A DNA stretch of 64,000 bases, from assembly GCA_964035575.1 (NCBI GenBank), contig OZ037931.1, forward strand, positions 691,567 to 755,566. The letters are read 5' to 3'. Source of the DNA: Rhynchopus sp. YZ270_cl-10 (lineage: Eukaryota; Euglenozoa; Diplonemea; Diplonemida; Diplonemidae). The translations under genes and the position numbers were made by a program. The number at the start of each line of letters is the position of its first letter. Positions within the stretch are counted from its first letter, which is position 1. Below the pieces are notes generated by a model. That model made no database searches and was not told the origin of the DNA. It was given only the letters and a program-made list of their open reading frames with translations. Positions 19,585-31,098 of the stretch are shown here, in pieces.

Positions 19585-21508
19585 ATGAATGTGTTAAAAA
19601 ATATTTTCCAGAAGAAAAAGAAGGACGGCCGGGAGGGCTACAGTGGGAAGGGCGGTGCGAATGCGATGACCTTTGATGACAAGGTGACGAAGGACGACTT
19701 TGACAGTTTGAAGCTTCTTGGGAAGGGGAGCTTTGCGAAGGTGGTGTTGGTGAAGAAGAAGGACAACGGGAGCATATATGCGATGAAGGTCATTGTCAAA
19801 GAAAGCGTTCTGCAGCACCAACGCGTACAGGACGTCTTCACCGAGCGTGGGGTGCTCCAACGGAGCAACCACCCTTTCCTTTGCAAGCTCCACTGGACCT
19901 TCCAGAGCGAACACAAGCTCTTCTTCATCATGGACTACTACCACGGGGGCGACCTTGATGGCCACCTCAACCGCCAACCCAACAAGAAGCTCAAGCCTGG
20001 TACAGGAAAGCTGTATGGAGCCGAGGTGCTGCTCGCCCTGCTCTACCTGCACGAGAACGGCATCATCTACCGGGATCTGAAGCCAGAGAACATCCTTATG
20101 GGCGCAGACGGCCACCCCTGTCTCTCGGACTTCGGACTCTCAAAAGACTTCGGGCAGTTCAGCCTCGACGATGAGTCCAGAACAGCCTCCTTCGTCGGCT
20201 CGCCTTACTACGTCGCACCAGACGTGCTCAGGCAGAAGCAGTACACCTCGGCAATTGACTGGTGGTCCTTCGGTATTTTGCTCTTCAGAATGCTTGTCAG
20301 CCGGCCTCCGTTTTTGGGTATGTTTTTTTTAAAGTTTGGTAGATAAATGGCAAAAAGTGGTCTCCTTGAGGGTGTAGTGTGGCGCTTTTTACAAATAGAA
20401 AACGACTTCAGAGGGGGGGATCTCCACTTTTATGAGTCTATCTGAGCTCGGATTTCAATTTATTTCACAACGGCCTTCTTTCCCCACAGGAAGCAGTATG
20501 AAGCAGGTCTTCGACAACATTTTGTACCAAGAGCTCCGGTTTAGTCAGGTATATTCCCCACCCCCTACGCACACCTCTAGAAAAAAAAAAACACTGATTC
20601 GAGGCCTTATGCCTACACATCATCAATGTGCTCATCAATCGTGCTGCTTTTGCAAATTCGCAGCCTTTGAGATGATGCCACTGCAATAAAGAAAGTATCA
20701 TACTGCGAGGCACTCATTCCCGTGTCTCCCCTTGACGGCACAGTGACGATATTGTGTAGTCGATCGGATATGAGACACTTCGTGAACCTGCTGTCGATGC
20801 TGTTGGAACACGGTGCTGCTGTCGAAAGTGATGTGCTCGCGAGGTACACACTGAACACGAATATGTGGCAAAACTTGTGTCCTTAGGTGCAAGTCCCAAC
20901 GTCTTTGAGTGCAAATCTGTGCACCCAGCCAACGAACTCTCGCTTGACCACACAATATGCCCCCCCTTCCCCTCATGCTACACATTTTCATCAATTCCCC
21001 AAGACCCCTCATCCTCCCCCACCCACTTCCTCTTCACCTCCCTCCCCCATGCAGTCGAACCCCATATCCGCGGACGCAATGGACCTCATCGCAAAGCTTC
21101 TAGTCAAAGAACCTGGCAAGCGTCTGAAGGGCGAGGCGGTGAAGAAGCACAAATACTGGGTATGTCCACACCAACCCCTACCCCCCTCCTCACCACACCT
21201 TTCTCCAGGAGGGGAACACATGGGAGGATGTGTACGCAAAGAAGATAGCGCCCGAGGGCTGGGTGCCTCCACCCCCGCTTCAGGTGGACGGCAACGAGGG
21301 CCCACCACAGACGACAGACCCTAAGGGCGCGAACACCGTTGCCAACGCCCAGGCCATCGCCGCCACCCCCGCAGGCCAGGCGCCTCTCGGCCACAGCGAA
21401 CAACAGCTCTTCGATGGGTTTACCTTCACTGCGGACAACGAAATGAAAAAGGGTGAAAAGGGCGAGGCAAAAATGGACAAAGATGCGGTGAAGAAGGAAG
21501 CCAAATAG
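19585..21508 (+). CDS. AGC-family serine/threonine kinase (4 exons)
   Basis: Exons 19585-20317, 20490-20548, 21055-21159 and 21209-21508 (introns 172, 506 and 49 nt) give about 398 aa. Kinase features: GKGSFAKV glycine loop, YAMKV lysine (residue 68), [10 protein letters not shown] catalytic loop, SDFGLSKDF, and [13 protein letters not shown]. The activation segment [14 protein letters not shown] has APD where most kinases have APE. The tail matches the AGC C-tail, ending in a hydrophobic motif FDGFTF, which in S6K/SGK/RSK-type kinases docks to PDK1 and is phosphorylated. The N-terminus is a short basic tail with no PH or C2 domain, so S6K/SGK-like is the closest guess. The catalytic Lys, RD and DFG are all present, so it is probably active. 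Confidence 0.9.
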
Positions 21509-24500
21509 AGCCCAGAATGGGTATTTTTTTAAGGTGACTAAGCAGCGAGAGGCTTAGGGTCATCTTCTCTAAACTTTTCTTTTTGTTGGGGGATACACTA
21601 TTTCCAAATGGGTCGGGATGGGATACGGGGAGGGAGGGAATGTGAAGAAGAGAAATGGGGCTAGGGGGGGAAAGGAAAAGGACCTTTCTCCCCCCCCCAC
21701 AAAAAAAGAAGAGTGGAGTGCATCCTATAGGTGTCTACACTAATGCAACCAAGTGTTCAAAAAACAGAGGGGGACATCAGAATGTGTTACGAACGAAATG
21801 GGGTGAGATTTTATTTGCAGTGCTATGCAAAAGTGTTCATTGTTTTGGTTGTACAAAAAGCACAAAATGCCCCCTTATTCCTCTCCAATTTATATTAGCA
21901 TGTGTACGAGTATGTGTAAGTTTTGTCATAAGATTGATCAAAGGTGAGCGCGAGAGGTTTAGGTTCATTTGAGAAATTTTTGGTGCCTGCATCCGCCGAT
22001 GAACCGTGAGGCGTGTGCACTTTTTTCCAACTTTTTTTGTTTTTTGTTTTTGAAAGATATAGAATGTGTGCCTGAGAGGCCCCATATATTCCTTTCAAAA
22101 GGGGGCATCTGGAAAAAAGGAAAAAAAGAAAAAAAAAATTGTTCTCAGCAACAAACCTTGCTGGTCGAGCATTTTTTTTTTTTTTTTTTGTTGTTGTTGT
22201 TGTTTATATTATTCTTCTGGTCCATAGAGGGTGTTTGAAACCCCCAAATCACTACCCAAAATTTGCAGCTGTGAACAAAAAAAAAAGACATAAAAACCAG
22301 AGCGAAACAGACAGAAGCCAAAACCCCCCTTTTTTTTCCTCCCCGCGGAGTGGTCAGTGCCTGCATCCCAGAGGGCGTTTGCATCTATCTACTTCATTTT
22401 TCCTTTTCAAAAAAAAAACCCCCCGCCCCAAAAACAAAACTTCTATTCCCCGCTGCGTGTGTGCTGACAAAAAAAGAACTTATTTCAAAAGGGTTTGGGT
22501 TCCCCCCCTCCATTTTTTTAAAGATGCACGACGACACTTGTCATAAAATGACAAGCACATGTCACAAGCACAAAGCGTTAACGATAACTGTTTGTCAAAT
22601 GTGGTTGTCATGTCGTCGTGTGTGTGCACAAGAGGCGCATTCATCTTACGATTTGTTTTTTTGTTATTTTTTGTTTTTTGTGTTTAGTTTCGAGCAATTC
22701 CGCGGAACTTGCGGAATATTGCTGGGTTGTGTGTCTATGTGCGTGTGAAAAAAAAGAAATGGATAGTAGTAGCACACTCTAGGGTGGCTACACTAATACA
22801 ACCAAGTTTTCAAAAAAAAAGTACTTCATGATGCGAGAATGACGCCTCAGTACGGTGTGCTGTACAATTTCCCCCCCCAAACCCTCTTTGCAGTGTGAGC
22901 ATGTTGTGCTTTCCTTTTCCCTCCCCCCTGAAACAAAATATATGAAAAAAAAAAGTGTAATAACTAGCCCTTTGGGTACAGACAGGACCCACCTCTTTGG
23001 TGGGTAATTGTCGATACAACAAAAAAAAAAATGACAGCCGCAAGCCATGTCACGAAAAAAAAAAAAAAAAATGAAAAGAAATAATTGATCATGATCTTTC
23101 TTACTCTTGCGCCTTCATTGGCAGCTTTGTGGTGATTTATTGGGGGGGGTTGAGGGTGTTCAGGTTGATTCTTCTTATTAGAATGTTGCTAAGCAGAAAG
23201 CTTATCTAGGTCATCTTACCAGCTTTAAATTTTACGTTTTCTTGAGACTTTTTTTTTTAGCCAGTTCAAAAAAAAAAAAGATGAGTGTGTTTTTTATCTA
23301 TTGTATCTGCCGGATTTTTTTTTCCTTCAAAATATGGATTTTCCCAGGACCATCCATATTTGTTGAGAGATGTGCGTATGAGAGGCACATTCATTTCTCA
23401 AAAAATTTTCTTTTTCTGTTTTCTTTTGCCCAATGTGCTGTAGTCGTTCTTTTGCGTTTATCTTTCCGTTGTCCAGATCTGATTTTATTTTAATTTTATT
23501 TTTTCTTCAAAAAAAAAAAAAAAAATACAAAAAAATGGGCTGTGTCGCTCTCGCTGTGGCTAGATTTTGCGTTGGTTCAGGTTGGGAGCATTTTTTTCTT
23601 TTTTGTTTTTTTCCTGTTTTTTTTGGGTTTTTGGTTCGGCCAAAGATGGAGGTTATACCTTCCCCTCAAAACCTCACCATTGTCCTACCTGCTCTCGCTC
23701 ATCTTTCTTTTCAATGTAAGATTTTTTTTTAGACGGACCCACTAGTAGGTTATACAATACGATGCCTGCCTTTTCAAAACACAAAGAAAAACGTTTTTGA
23801 GCCATAAATGGGGAAGTTGAGTTGTTCTTTCAGGTGGGATTCACAGAGGAGGGGAAGGAGAAGAATGGAAGGTGAATTGCGTCGTCGGGGGTTTGTAAAC
23901 CTAACCAATGTGTGGGCTGCCCTGTCATGCTCGCATCTGCATTTTATTGTTCGCACAATTTGGAAAAAAAAGTGGAGTTCCATCTTAGGGTGTCTACTAA
24001 TACAACCAAGTTTTCAAAAAAAGAAAGATCGACCTTTCACCTAACTTTGGTCGACCTTTTTTTTTGTCGTTTTGTTGTTGTTGTTTTATTTTGCGGTTTT
24101 TTTTTTTCCCCTTCCCGCTGCTCATCAGAGAGCAAAGAAGTTGGCTTGGAATGCAAAAAAAAAAAAAAATGCTTGGATATATTGTGAAAATAAATACCCA
24201 AATAAAAAAGATCAACCAAACAAAAAAACATTTTTGCGCGTTGTACACGAGAGGGTCTTGCTTTAGTATCAAAAAAGAGGAAAAACGCTCATATTCACAT
24301 TCATTTTCAAGTTTTTTTCTCTTTTATTCTGCCCATTCTACTTGCCAATGTACCAAAAAAAAAATGAGACCATCTGACTTGGCGTAGAACCCTGGTTCTA
24401 CATAGGCCACTTCTAGTTTTCAGGATGAACCGAGAGCTGACTTAAAATACCTGGGAGTCCCAGAGGGCGTTTTTTCTCACCGAAGGTTATATATTTTTTT

Positions 24501-25551
24501 GAAGGTATCAACCCAATGTGGAGTTCACATAGGGTGATGGGTCTACACGCTGTCAATTTTTTCAACAGAAAAAATATAAACAAACAAAGCTCAGTCCTAG
24601 TCTGTCTACGGTTGTGGGGAGGGGTTGGCAAAAAAGGTTGCTCCAACTATTCTGAAAGAAACTGGGGGGGTCGTGTGAAAGTGTGTGTTTGTGACCTGAT
24701 TATTGCGTCCATTCTATATAGTTTACTTTACTTTACCTGCCTTCATTTACAAATGCAAGAGAATGGGGTAACGACAGAACGAAAAGAGGTTACCCAAATT
24801 TCAAAAAAAAACCCCAGCGTGTGTTTCCCGCACGATAAGACGATGGTGGTACCCCAGAAATCCAAAAAAAAAAACGAAGTGCGCAAGAAGTACTCAATAT
24901 GGGGGGTCGTCAGGAGCACCAGATTGTGGTAAAATATGCGTGTTCACGTCGAGAGGGCCATTTATCTTACGAGCTTTCATTTTTACTTCACTTCGGAGAG
25001 AGGGGTATTTTGCAGGTTTATTTTGAGGGTGACCCCAAGAGAGGGAGAGAACAACAGTACCTTTGCGAAGCGGCGAGGAAAAAAAAAGACAAAAAAAGAA
25101 AACAACAACAACAACAACAAACCATAGCTCAAAACAAAACAAAAGTGAAGAAGAAAAAAAATCCCCCCCCAAAATCTGCAATGTGCAAAAAAAAAAAAAA
25201 ACGGCAAAAAAAAACCCCCCGCCCCCATTTATTTTTAGAGTCAGACCAGCTTAATTGCAGGGAGAGCTCCACCCTCCAGGAGGTGAACAATGTGTTGCCT
25301 GTAAATGACTTATCGAGTTCGCATGGCACATCGTGGTTAGCCCCTAAGGGACTCTCATCGCATTCGTTTTCTTAGCCCAACCTTGTTCTGATAACCCCTC
25401 TCCTATTCCATCGAAACAGACTTACACAACACTTCATACCCTTCCCCCCTTCATTTCCACTTACACCTTTTTCGCCTTTTTTTAAAAAAATTCTTGTCCT
25501 TTTGTTTCCGTTTCAACTTCATTTCCCCCCTCCCCCCCTCAACACTCCTAA
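21509..25551. repeat. 4-kb spacer packed with short oriented modules
   Basis: No credible gene. Modules, all plus orientation: C at 21531-21566, 21941-21970 and 23185-23220; D at 21713-21762, 22768-22815, 23971-24019 and a diverged copy near 24513-24565; A at 21982-22034 and about 22353-22397; E at about 22970-23033; L (GTGCACAAGAGGCGCATTCATC type) at 22620-22650, 23368-23400 and 24940-24975. Long A/T runs are frequent. The pyrimidine leader of the next gene is at 25380-25550. Confidence 0.6.
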
Positions 25552-26169
25552 ATGCCCGACTATTTCAATGCACTGCGTATGTGGAGGGTCCAGGAGAGCT
25601 GCAAACGGGGGATTCGCCAGGGTGAGATTGTGAGTGACATAGGGTTGAGGAGGCTGTTGGAGGAGCCCCCGTTGAATGCCTGGCATTTGTCGCAACGTGT
25701 GGAGGAGAGCACCTTCCGGACACATGGCGGGGAGCTTCTGGCAATGGCACGGTGCCATCATGGGGGTGAATGGGCAGATGTTTCTTACGAATTTTTGGTC
25801 GCGGAGGCGACAGGGGAGGTGCGCGAGGTGGCGTCTCTGCTGAACAACATAGCGTTGGTCAAATCCCTCAAGACCAGTGGCCTGTCGGACCACGTGGTAG
25901 GCAGGCTGCTTAACATCCCTGTCAGTGTCATAGCACTGCTTCGCCGCCCGGAACGTCTCTCGACATCACCAAAGCGGCCACCCCCGCGTCGTGCCAGTAC
26001 TGCCAGCAGTAAGTCCCTGACAGCCACCGTCGCGCAGGACTCAAGTGCAGGCGAGTCTCTCGATTCCCTCTCCATCAGCGTATCCGATATTTCTTCTGGA
26101 AAGCCTGCTTGTAAAGTGCCAGAATCGGTCCTTGCGATGGCAAGGGTAAAGAGGAAGCAAAAGGTCTAA
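25552..26169 (+). CDS. Hypothetical protein, 205 aa
   Basis: Intronless, with coding-like composition against an AT-rich background and a C-rich leader directly before the ATG. The N-terminal half is mixed alpha/beta-like with many charged residues. SGLSDHVVGRLLNIPVSVIA could form a helix-turn-helix. The C-terminal third is Ser/Pro/Arg-rich and low complexity, ending in basic VKRKQKV, a possible nuclear signal. No family recognised. Confidence 0.65.
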   Translation: MPDYFNALRMWRVQESCKRGIRQGEIVSDIGLRRLLEEPPLNAWHLSQRVEESTFRTHGGELLAMARCHHGGEWADVSYEFLVAEATGEVREVASLLNNIALVKSLKTSGLSDHVVGRLLNIPVSVIALLRRPERLSTSPKRPPPRRASTASSKSLTATVAQDSSAGESLDSLSISVSDISSGKPACKVPESVLAMARVKRKQKV

Positions 26170-26847
26170 AGTATTTTTAGACCCAAAGAGAGACGAATTT
26201 TGCGGAATCTAGCCTTTCTTTTTTTCTTTTTTTTTTCGGGAATGCTTTTTTCTTTGTCTGTTTTGTATTCTGGTAAAATGTTGCTTTTAAGGTTTCACGC
26301 TTTTTTCTTGAATTTTTTTACGCACCATTTTTCACGCGAACCCAAAGCGCCTCTCCGGTTCGGCAACCAACCCGGAAAACCCGATATTCCCTTTAGTCTC
26401 ACAGAGACTTCTTTTCAACATTTTTTTTTCTTCGGGTCCTTCGGCGCGTCTTTGCACTGTTTACTTTCCTCCACACTTTACCCCCCCAGCCTTTCTTGAT
26501 TAAATCTCAATACCCTTTCTCCCCCTCACCTCCCTTCTATTTGGTATTCAACTACGAACCTTCGTTTTTTTACCCTCAGATTTCGGGTCCACACCCGACC
26601 AAACACTGTTCCAAAGGGCTTTTTTTTTGTTCATATTTTTGGGGTACATTTAGTGTACCTTCTTATACCTTCTATTCAGTAGAATAGATAGTACCGTCTT
26701 CGTATTAATGTTCGACCGTAATAAAGTTCGTCCTTTTCAGGATTTTTCTGGAAGTTCGTCCTTTTTTTACGGTCGAACATTATTACGAAGACGGTATATG
26801 AAATAACATTTTTCACAGGGGAAAAAAAAGGCACACACACACACACA
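26170..26847. repeat. AT-rich spacer; module H copy interrupted by a MITE
   Basis: Module H (GTACATTTAGTGTAC...TTCAGTAGAATAGATAGTA then TATGAAA) starts at about 26643. It is split by the 101-bp element at 26694-26794 and resumes at 26795-26815. The insertion is only about 55 bp upstream of the next ATG. Before 26640 there are T-rich runs and no recognised feature. Confidence 0.7.
26694..26794. mobile_element. 101-bp MITE with 28-bp inverted repeats and TA duplication
   Basis: The ends CCGTCTTCGTATTAATGTTC and, reversed, CCGTCTTCGTAATAATGTTC continue to 28 bp with one mismatch. TA flanks both sides (26692-26693 and 26795-26796). Removing the element plus one TA restores the uninterrupted module H seen at 57277-57343 and 63139-63205. 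A TA duplication is typical of Tc1/mariner-type elements. The interior has a direct repeat of AAGTTCGTCC. Confidence 0.9.
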
Positions 26848-27165
26848 ATGCAATCCGCTATGAAACGGGGGTACTGCAGTGCAGCAGCAGGGTCGGTGAA
26901 GGGGGTGGTAATGAGCTTTGTCGGAAGGCAGCCACGTGTGAAGCTGGATGTGTCAGGCGAGCACATTGTCGTGACGCAGAAGGACACCCCCTTTGTGATG
27001 GCGCAGCAGCGGCTGACCCTGCAAGAGAGCAAGAATGAGGAAGGTGTCCCCCAGTGGTCGATCCTTTCCATCGATAAGCGAGAAGGCCCTGCCACTTCCG
27101 TCTTCGGCGACGGCTCGAACACTCTCTGGAACAACAAATTCGCAAAGCAATCCAGAAAAAAATAG
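26848..27165 (+). CDS. Hypothetical small protein, 105 aa
   Basis: Coding-like composition; the ATG follows a (CA)n run. The sequence (CSAAAGSVKGVVMSFVGRQP, VKLDVSGEHIVVTQKDTPFV) suggests a small beta-rich domain with a basic C-terminus (FAKQSRKK). No family recognised. The leader is largely made of the interrupted module H and its MITE. Confidence 0.6.
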   Translation: MQSAMKRGYCSAAAGSVKGVVMSFVGRQPRVKLDVSGEHIVVTQKDTPFVMAQQRLTLQESKNEEGVPQWSILSIDKREGPATSVFGDGSNTLWNNKFAKQSRKK

Positions 27166-27453
27166 GAATTTTTTTTAAAACGCAAAAAAAAAAAAACACC
27201 GTCTATAAAAGCATCGAAGCTTTTTTGGACCTACCCGGGGATACAAAAACAAAACAAAAAAAAAACGTTACGGGAGGCGAGAGAAAGTCGAAAAATATTC
27301 ACTTTTTTTTTTATAACCTCTCAAAAAATCCTCCAAAAATCTCACAATAAAACTACATTTTTTTCTTCTTTTTTTCCCCCTATCTCCATCCTCTCCTCCT
27401 TCTCCTCCTCATCCCCTCATTTCTCAAGATGGTTGCAAAATAAAAGCGCAAAG
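27166..27453. other. Spacer and pyrimidine-rich leader of the kinesin gene
   Basis: A and T runs, then a C/T-rich tract at about 27360-27425 immediately before the first codons. No repeat module. Confidence 0.4.
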
Positions 27454-30400
27454 ATGGCCGATGGCGATGACTCTGTTAAGGTCGCAGTCCGGATGCGGTT
27501 GTTTAATGGACGTGAGAAGACTGCTGGGGCTAACCGTATTGTTCGCATGGCAAACGAACAGGTTGGGTCCAAGACGTACATCACGAACCCTGATACGGGA
27601 GACGAAAAGAGCTTTGCCTTCGACTATAGCTTTCAATCACACTCCATGACGGAGGAGAATATTGGTCCTTGGGCGGATCAGGACACGGTGTTCACAGAGC
27701 TTGGCAAGCCGGTTTTGTACTGCGCGTTGGAAGGGCGTAATGTGTGTCTCTTCGCTTATGGACAGACCGGAGCTGGAAAGTCGTTTTCGATGCTTGGTAA
27801 GGCTGAGCCTGCGGAACTTCAGGGAATCATCCCGAGGAGCTGCCATGAGATCTTTCGATTGCGCGATTTGGAGCGTGACGACCCGTGTGTGTCATATGAT
27901 ATAGAAATGCAGGTAGTAGAAATCTATTGTGAAATGATCAACGATCTTTTGGATGAACGCAAAAATTGGCCCGCGAATGGACACAAACCGCGTCTCACAA
28001 AGGACGGCTATGTGGTGGACACAGTGTGCAACCCGTGTTTCTGCTATGCCGATATCGAAAAGAGCTTTTCTTTTGCTGATAAAAACCGTTCGGTGGGGAG
28101 CCACGCGCTCAACCCAGAGAGCTCCCGCGCGCATACGATCTACACCATCTGCTATAAAAGGCAGAAGAAAACAAGCCCTGAAGCCAAGCAGGCGGAGACC
28201 ATCACCTCTCGTATCAACCTGGTCGATCTAGCGGGGAGCGAACGGAGTGAGTCCGCTGGGACCACTGGTATGCCGATTTTCCCCAATTTTTTTCTCCCCT
28301 CCGTTTCTCACTCCTCTTCCTCCACACATCCACCAAAGGATTCTGACACCTCTTAAAGCGTCCTCCTATTTGCTCTCTTTTAAGGATCGGAAGAAAAACT
28401 GCTGAAAAATCCTTTTGTCACGGTACCAGAAAGTTCTTAAAGAAGATTTTTTTTTTTTCACGGACTCAAATCTTCTTCTTCCTGATCAAGATCCTGACAA
28501 TTTGTGTTTTTTTTTTTTTGTGTTTTTTTTTTCTCTCCTGCTTAGAACTTGCTTAGAAACGCCGGCATTTGCATTTCCGGAATCCGTCCGGCCAGTGGTG
28601 GGGTCAATTTGCCGAAATGGACAAGTTCTCGTTTTTTGGTCAATTTCCGCACAGTACAGTACAGTACAGTACAGTACAGTACAGTACAGTACAGTACAGT
28701 ACAGTACAGTACAGTACAGTACAGTACAGTACAGTACAGTACAGTACAGTACAGTACAGTACAGTACAGTACAGTACAGTACAGTACAGTACAGTACAGT
28801 ACAGTACAGTACAGTACAGTACAGTACAGTACAGTACAGTACAGTACAGTACAGTACAGTACTATACTGTACAGCAGGCCAAAAAAAAGGTCGAAAACCA
28901 CTTTTTTTGTCAGTTTCGTGACATCCCAGCCAGTTGCGGCCCCGGTCTGTAAAATCTGTACCTCTGTATGCCTACAACATAGAGAAGCCCCCTGGTAATT
29001 AAAAAAAAAAAAAACACAAATTGTCAGGATCTTGAAAAATCCTGAAGAAAAAAAACACAAAGTGTCAGGATTTCCAGGAATCCTGAAAAAACACAAAAAT
29101 CTTCCTTAAGATCTTTATGGTACCGTGTTTTGTGATAGGCTATAATCTAATTTTTCCTCCTCACATCCACATCGTACCTACAGGGCAAATGCTTAAGGAG
29201 GGAAATGCAATTAACCTTTCCCTGACCGCTTTGGGTTCGACCATCAAAGCGCTGTCCGAAGGAAAACGTCCGAACTTCCGAGATTCAAAGCTGACCCTTC
29301 TCCTACAAGGCGCTATGACCAACGGGAAGGTCATCATGATCGCGGCAGTATCGCCTGCCTCGATTTGCTATGACGAGAGCATGTCGACACTGCGGTTTGC
29401 AGAGCGGATCAAGATGGTCAAAATCAAGGCAAAGAAGAACGTCACACAGGACCCGGTTGCGGAGATCAAGAAGGAGATGGAGGAGATGCGGCAGAAGATG
29501 CAGGAGGAGATTGATCTGCTTCGAGAGACCTGCGGAGGGGCTCCTGGGGCGGGGGCGGGGAAGAAGGAAGAAGAACTTCGCGAACTCCTTGAATCCAAGA
29601 AAGAAGCCGAAAAGCAACTGAAAGAAGACTACGAAAGACAACTCCGCGCCATGGATCAAACCCCCGAGGAACGCCAGAAACGTGGCCGCGAAATCAACAA
29701 AAAATGGGATTCCGCCTTCGGCGGCGCCTCTTCGCAGAAAACAAGCGATGTCAAAGAACCACACCTTCGCAACCTCAATGAAGATACTCGCCTTGCAGAA
29801 ACGCTAGTCTACGCCCTCAAACCCGGCATCACAAAAATCGGCCGCTCCGACAAATCAAACCCACCCGACTTTGAATTCAACGGAATGGGCATCACCAAGG
29901 AGCACTGCTTCCTTGAATGGGAGCAGGGTGAAGAAGGGAAGGGCGGAAAGGTCTTCATCACCGCCAAAGAAGGGAAATCATCTGTCCTAAATGGACACAG
30001 TATAAAGGAGAGGACCGAGCTGCAGCACAACAACCGACTGTGGTTGGGGAATAACTATGCCTTCCGCTTTGTGTTTCCGGGTATGGAGGAGCAAGGGGAG
30101 CAGTTTAAGACGATACCCGACTATTTGTTTGCGGAGGCTGAGATTGCGGCAGCGAGTCAGTCGCGAACCTCTACAGACGGCATTCCAACTGCGTTGGGGC
30201 ATAAGCTAAGCGAAGCCTTAAAGAAGGTGGAACAGGCCAACATCATTGCACAGGATTTGGATACCTGCTGTGAATTCTACCCCAAGATCGTAAAGGACCG
30301 AGAAACCGAAGAAGACGCCGTTTCAGTTCAGGTACGCCTCCCAGAAGGCCTCCTCCTCTGGCCCTGGGACAAATTCGCAGATCGTCTGCTCTCGATGGTC

Positions 30401-31024
30401 ACCCTCTGGCAGTCCTGGCAGCAAATCATGGACCGTGATGGGGGTACCGCGTTCACCTTGCCCCCTAAAGAGCAGTCACCGTTCCACGATTTTGAAGACC
30501 AACTCATTGGTGAGGCGGATGTATGGCTGCAGGCGTTGGGGAATATGCTGGACTCTGATACGCAGGTTCCTGTCATGGACCCTTGCGCGTCCTCGCAGGG
30601 GAAGTTGTCTGTGAGCATCAGTCCCTTAGATGTGAAGGGCAAAGAAGGCCCCTGGGGTAGTGATGATGAGGATGATCCGTTCGTGGATGAGCCGTCGGAG
30701 TTGCTTAACAAAAAGATTCAGTTTTTGCTCAAGGTGAAGCAAATGGACTTCCAGCTTTCCGAAGGAAAGCCGAAGTTCAAATGTGTCTGGATACGCTACA
30801 AGCTGCACCACAAAGACTTCACAGAGCCCTGGCAGACCTCCGAGAACAGCGGCGACGACCCTGTCTCCTCCGCACAACTCAACTTCTCCCACAAACACGA
30901 ACTCGAAGTCACACCTGAATTTGTTAAACATCTCGAAAAGGGTTTCATCCGAGTCCAAGTCTGGGGTAAAGTAGTCGCAGATTCTGCTCCCGTTGGGAAA
31001 ACTGCGGCAGAGTATGTCTTTTGA
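27454..31024 (+). CDS. Kinesin-3-type motor with FHA domain (2 exons)
   Basis: Exons 27454-28267 and 29184-31024; the 916-nt intron (GTATGC...CTACAG) splits a Gly codon, giving about 884 aa. Motor motifs: VKVAVRMR, P-loop YGQTGAGKSFSML, switch I NPESSRAHTI, switch II LVDLAGSER, then LKEGNAINLSLTALG and NFRDSKLTLLLQ. The neck and short coiled coil (AEIKKEMEEMRQKMQEEIDL) lead to an FHA domain (ITKIGRSDKSNPPDF, GITKEHCF), the kinesin-3 hallmark. The C-terminal region (KIQFLLKVKQMDFQLS, FIRVQVWGKV) resembles the C2-like domain of KIF1/KIF13-type motors. These are plus-end-directed cargo or ciliary transporters (family knowledge). A 709-bp element occupies most of the intron. Confidence 0.93.
28419..29127. 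mobile_element. 709-bp inverted-repeat element inside the kinesin intron
   Basis: The ends are imperfect inverted repeats beginning CACGGTACCA (about 35 bp). TTTTGT lies directly before and directly after, a 6-bp target duplication. A second, inner inverted pair (ATCCTGACAATTTGTGTTTT) lies at about 28490 and 29010-29040. The interior holds the 70-bp repeat also found at 8762-8831 and the (ACAGT)n array. It encodes no credible protein, so it is non-autonomous. Without it the intron would be about 200 nt, normal for this window. Confidence 0.85.
28651..28862 (+). repeat. (ACAGT)n pentanucleotide array, about 42 copies
   Basis: Essentially perfect repeats until ACTATACTGTACAGC at the right edge. 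It lies inside the kinesin-intron element, immediately after the 70-bp repeat. The length suggests high variability between individuals. Confidence 0.97.
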
Positions 31025-31036
31025 AAAAATCACCAA

Positions 31037-31098
31037 AAAAAGGGAAAGTGGAGATTGCACCGACTGTGGCAACACAACCGAGGTAACTCCACAATTTA
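31037..31098 (+). repeat. Module J, left half of an interrupted copy
   Basis: GTGGAGATTGCAC..ACTGTGGCAACACAA CCGAGG...CAATTTA matches 47837-47905. It stops at the inverted-repeat element and resumes as ATTTATC at 31796. Confidence 0.8.

Noticed and set aside
28651-28862. Possible CRISPR-like array
   Set aside because: Simple pentanucleotide satellite without spacers, in a eukaryotic intron.
28542-29096. Open frames with YSTVQ or VLYCT repeats
   Set aside because: Translations of the (ACAGT)n array, which stays open in every frame because the repeat lacks stops; not genes.
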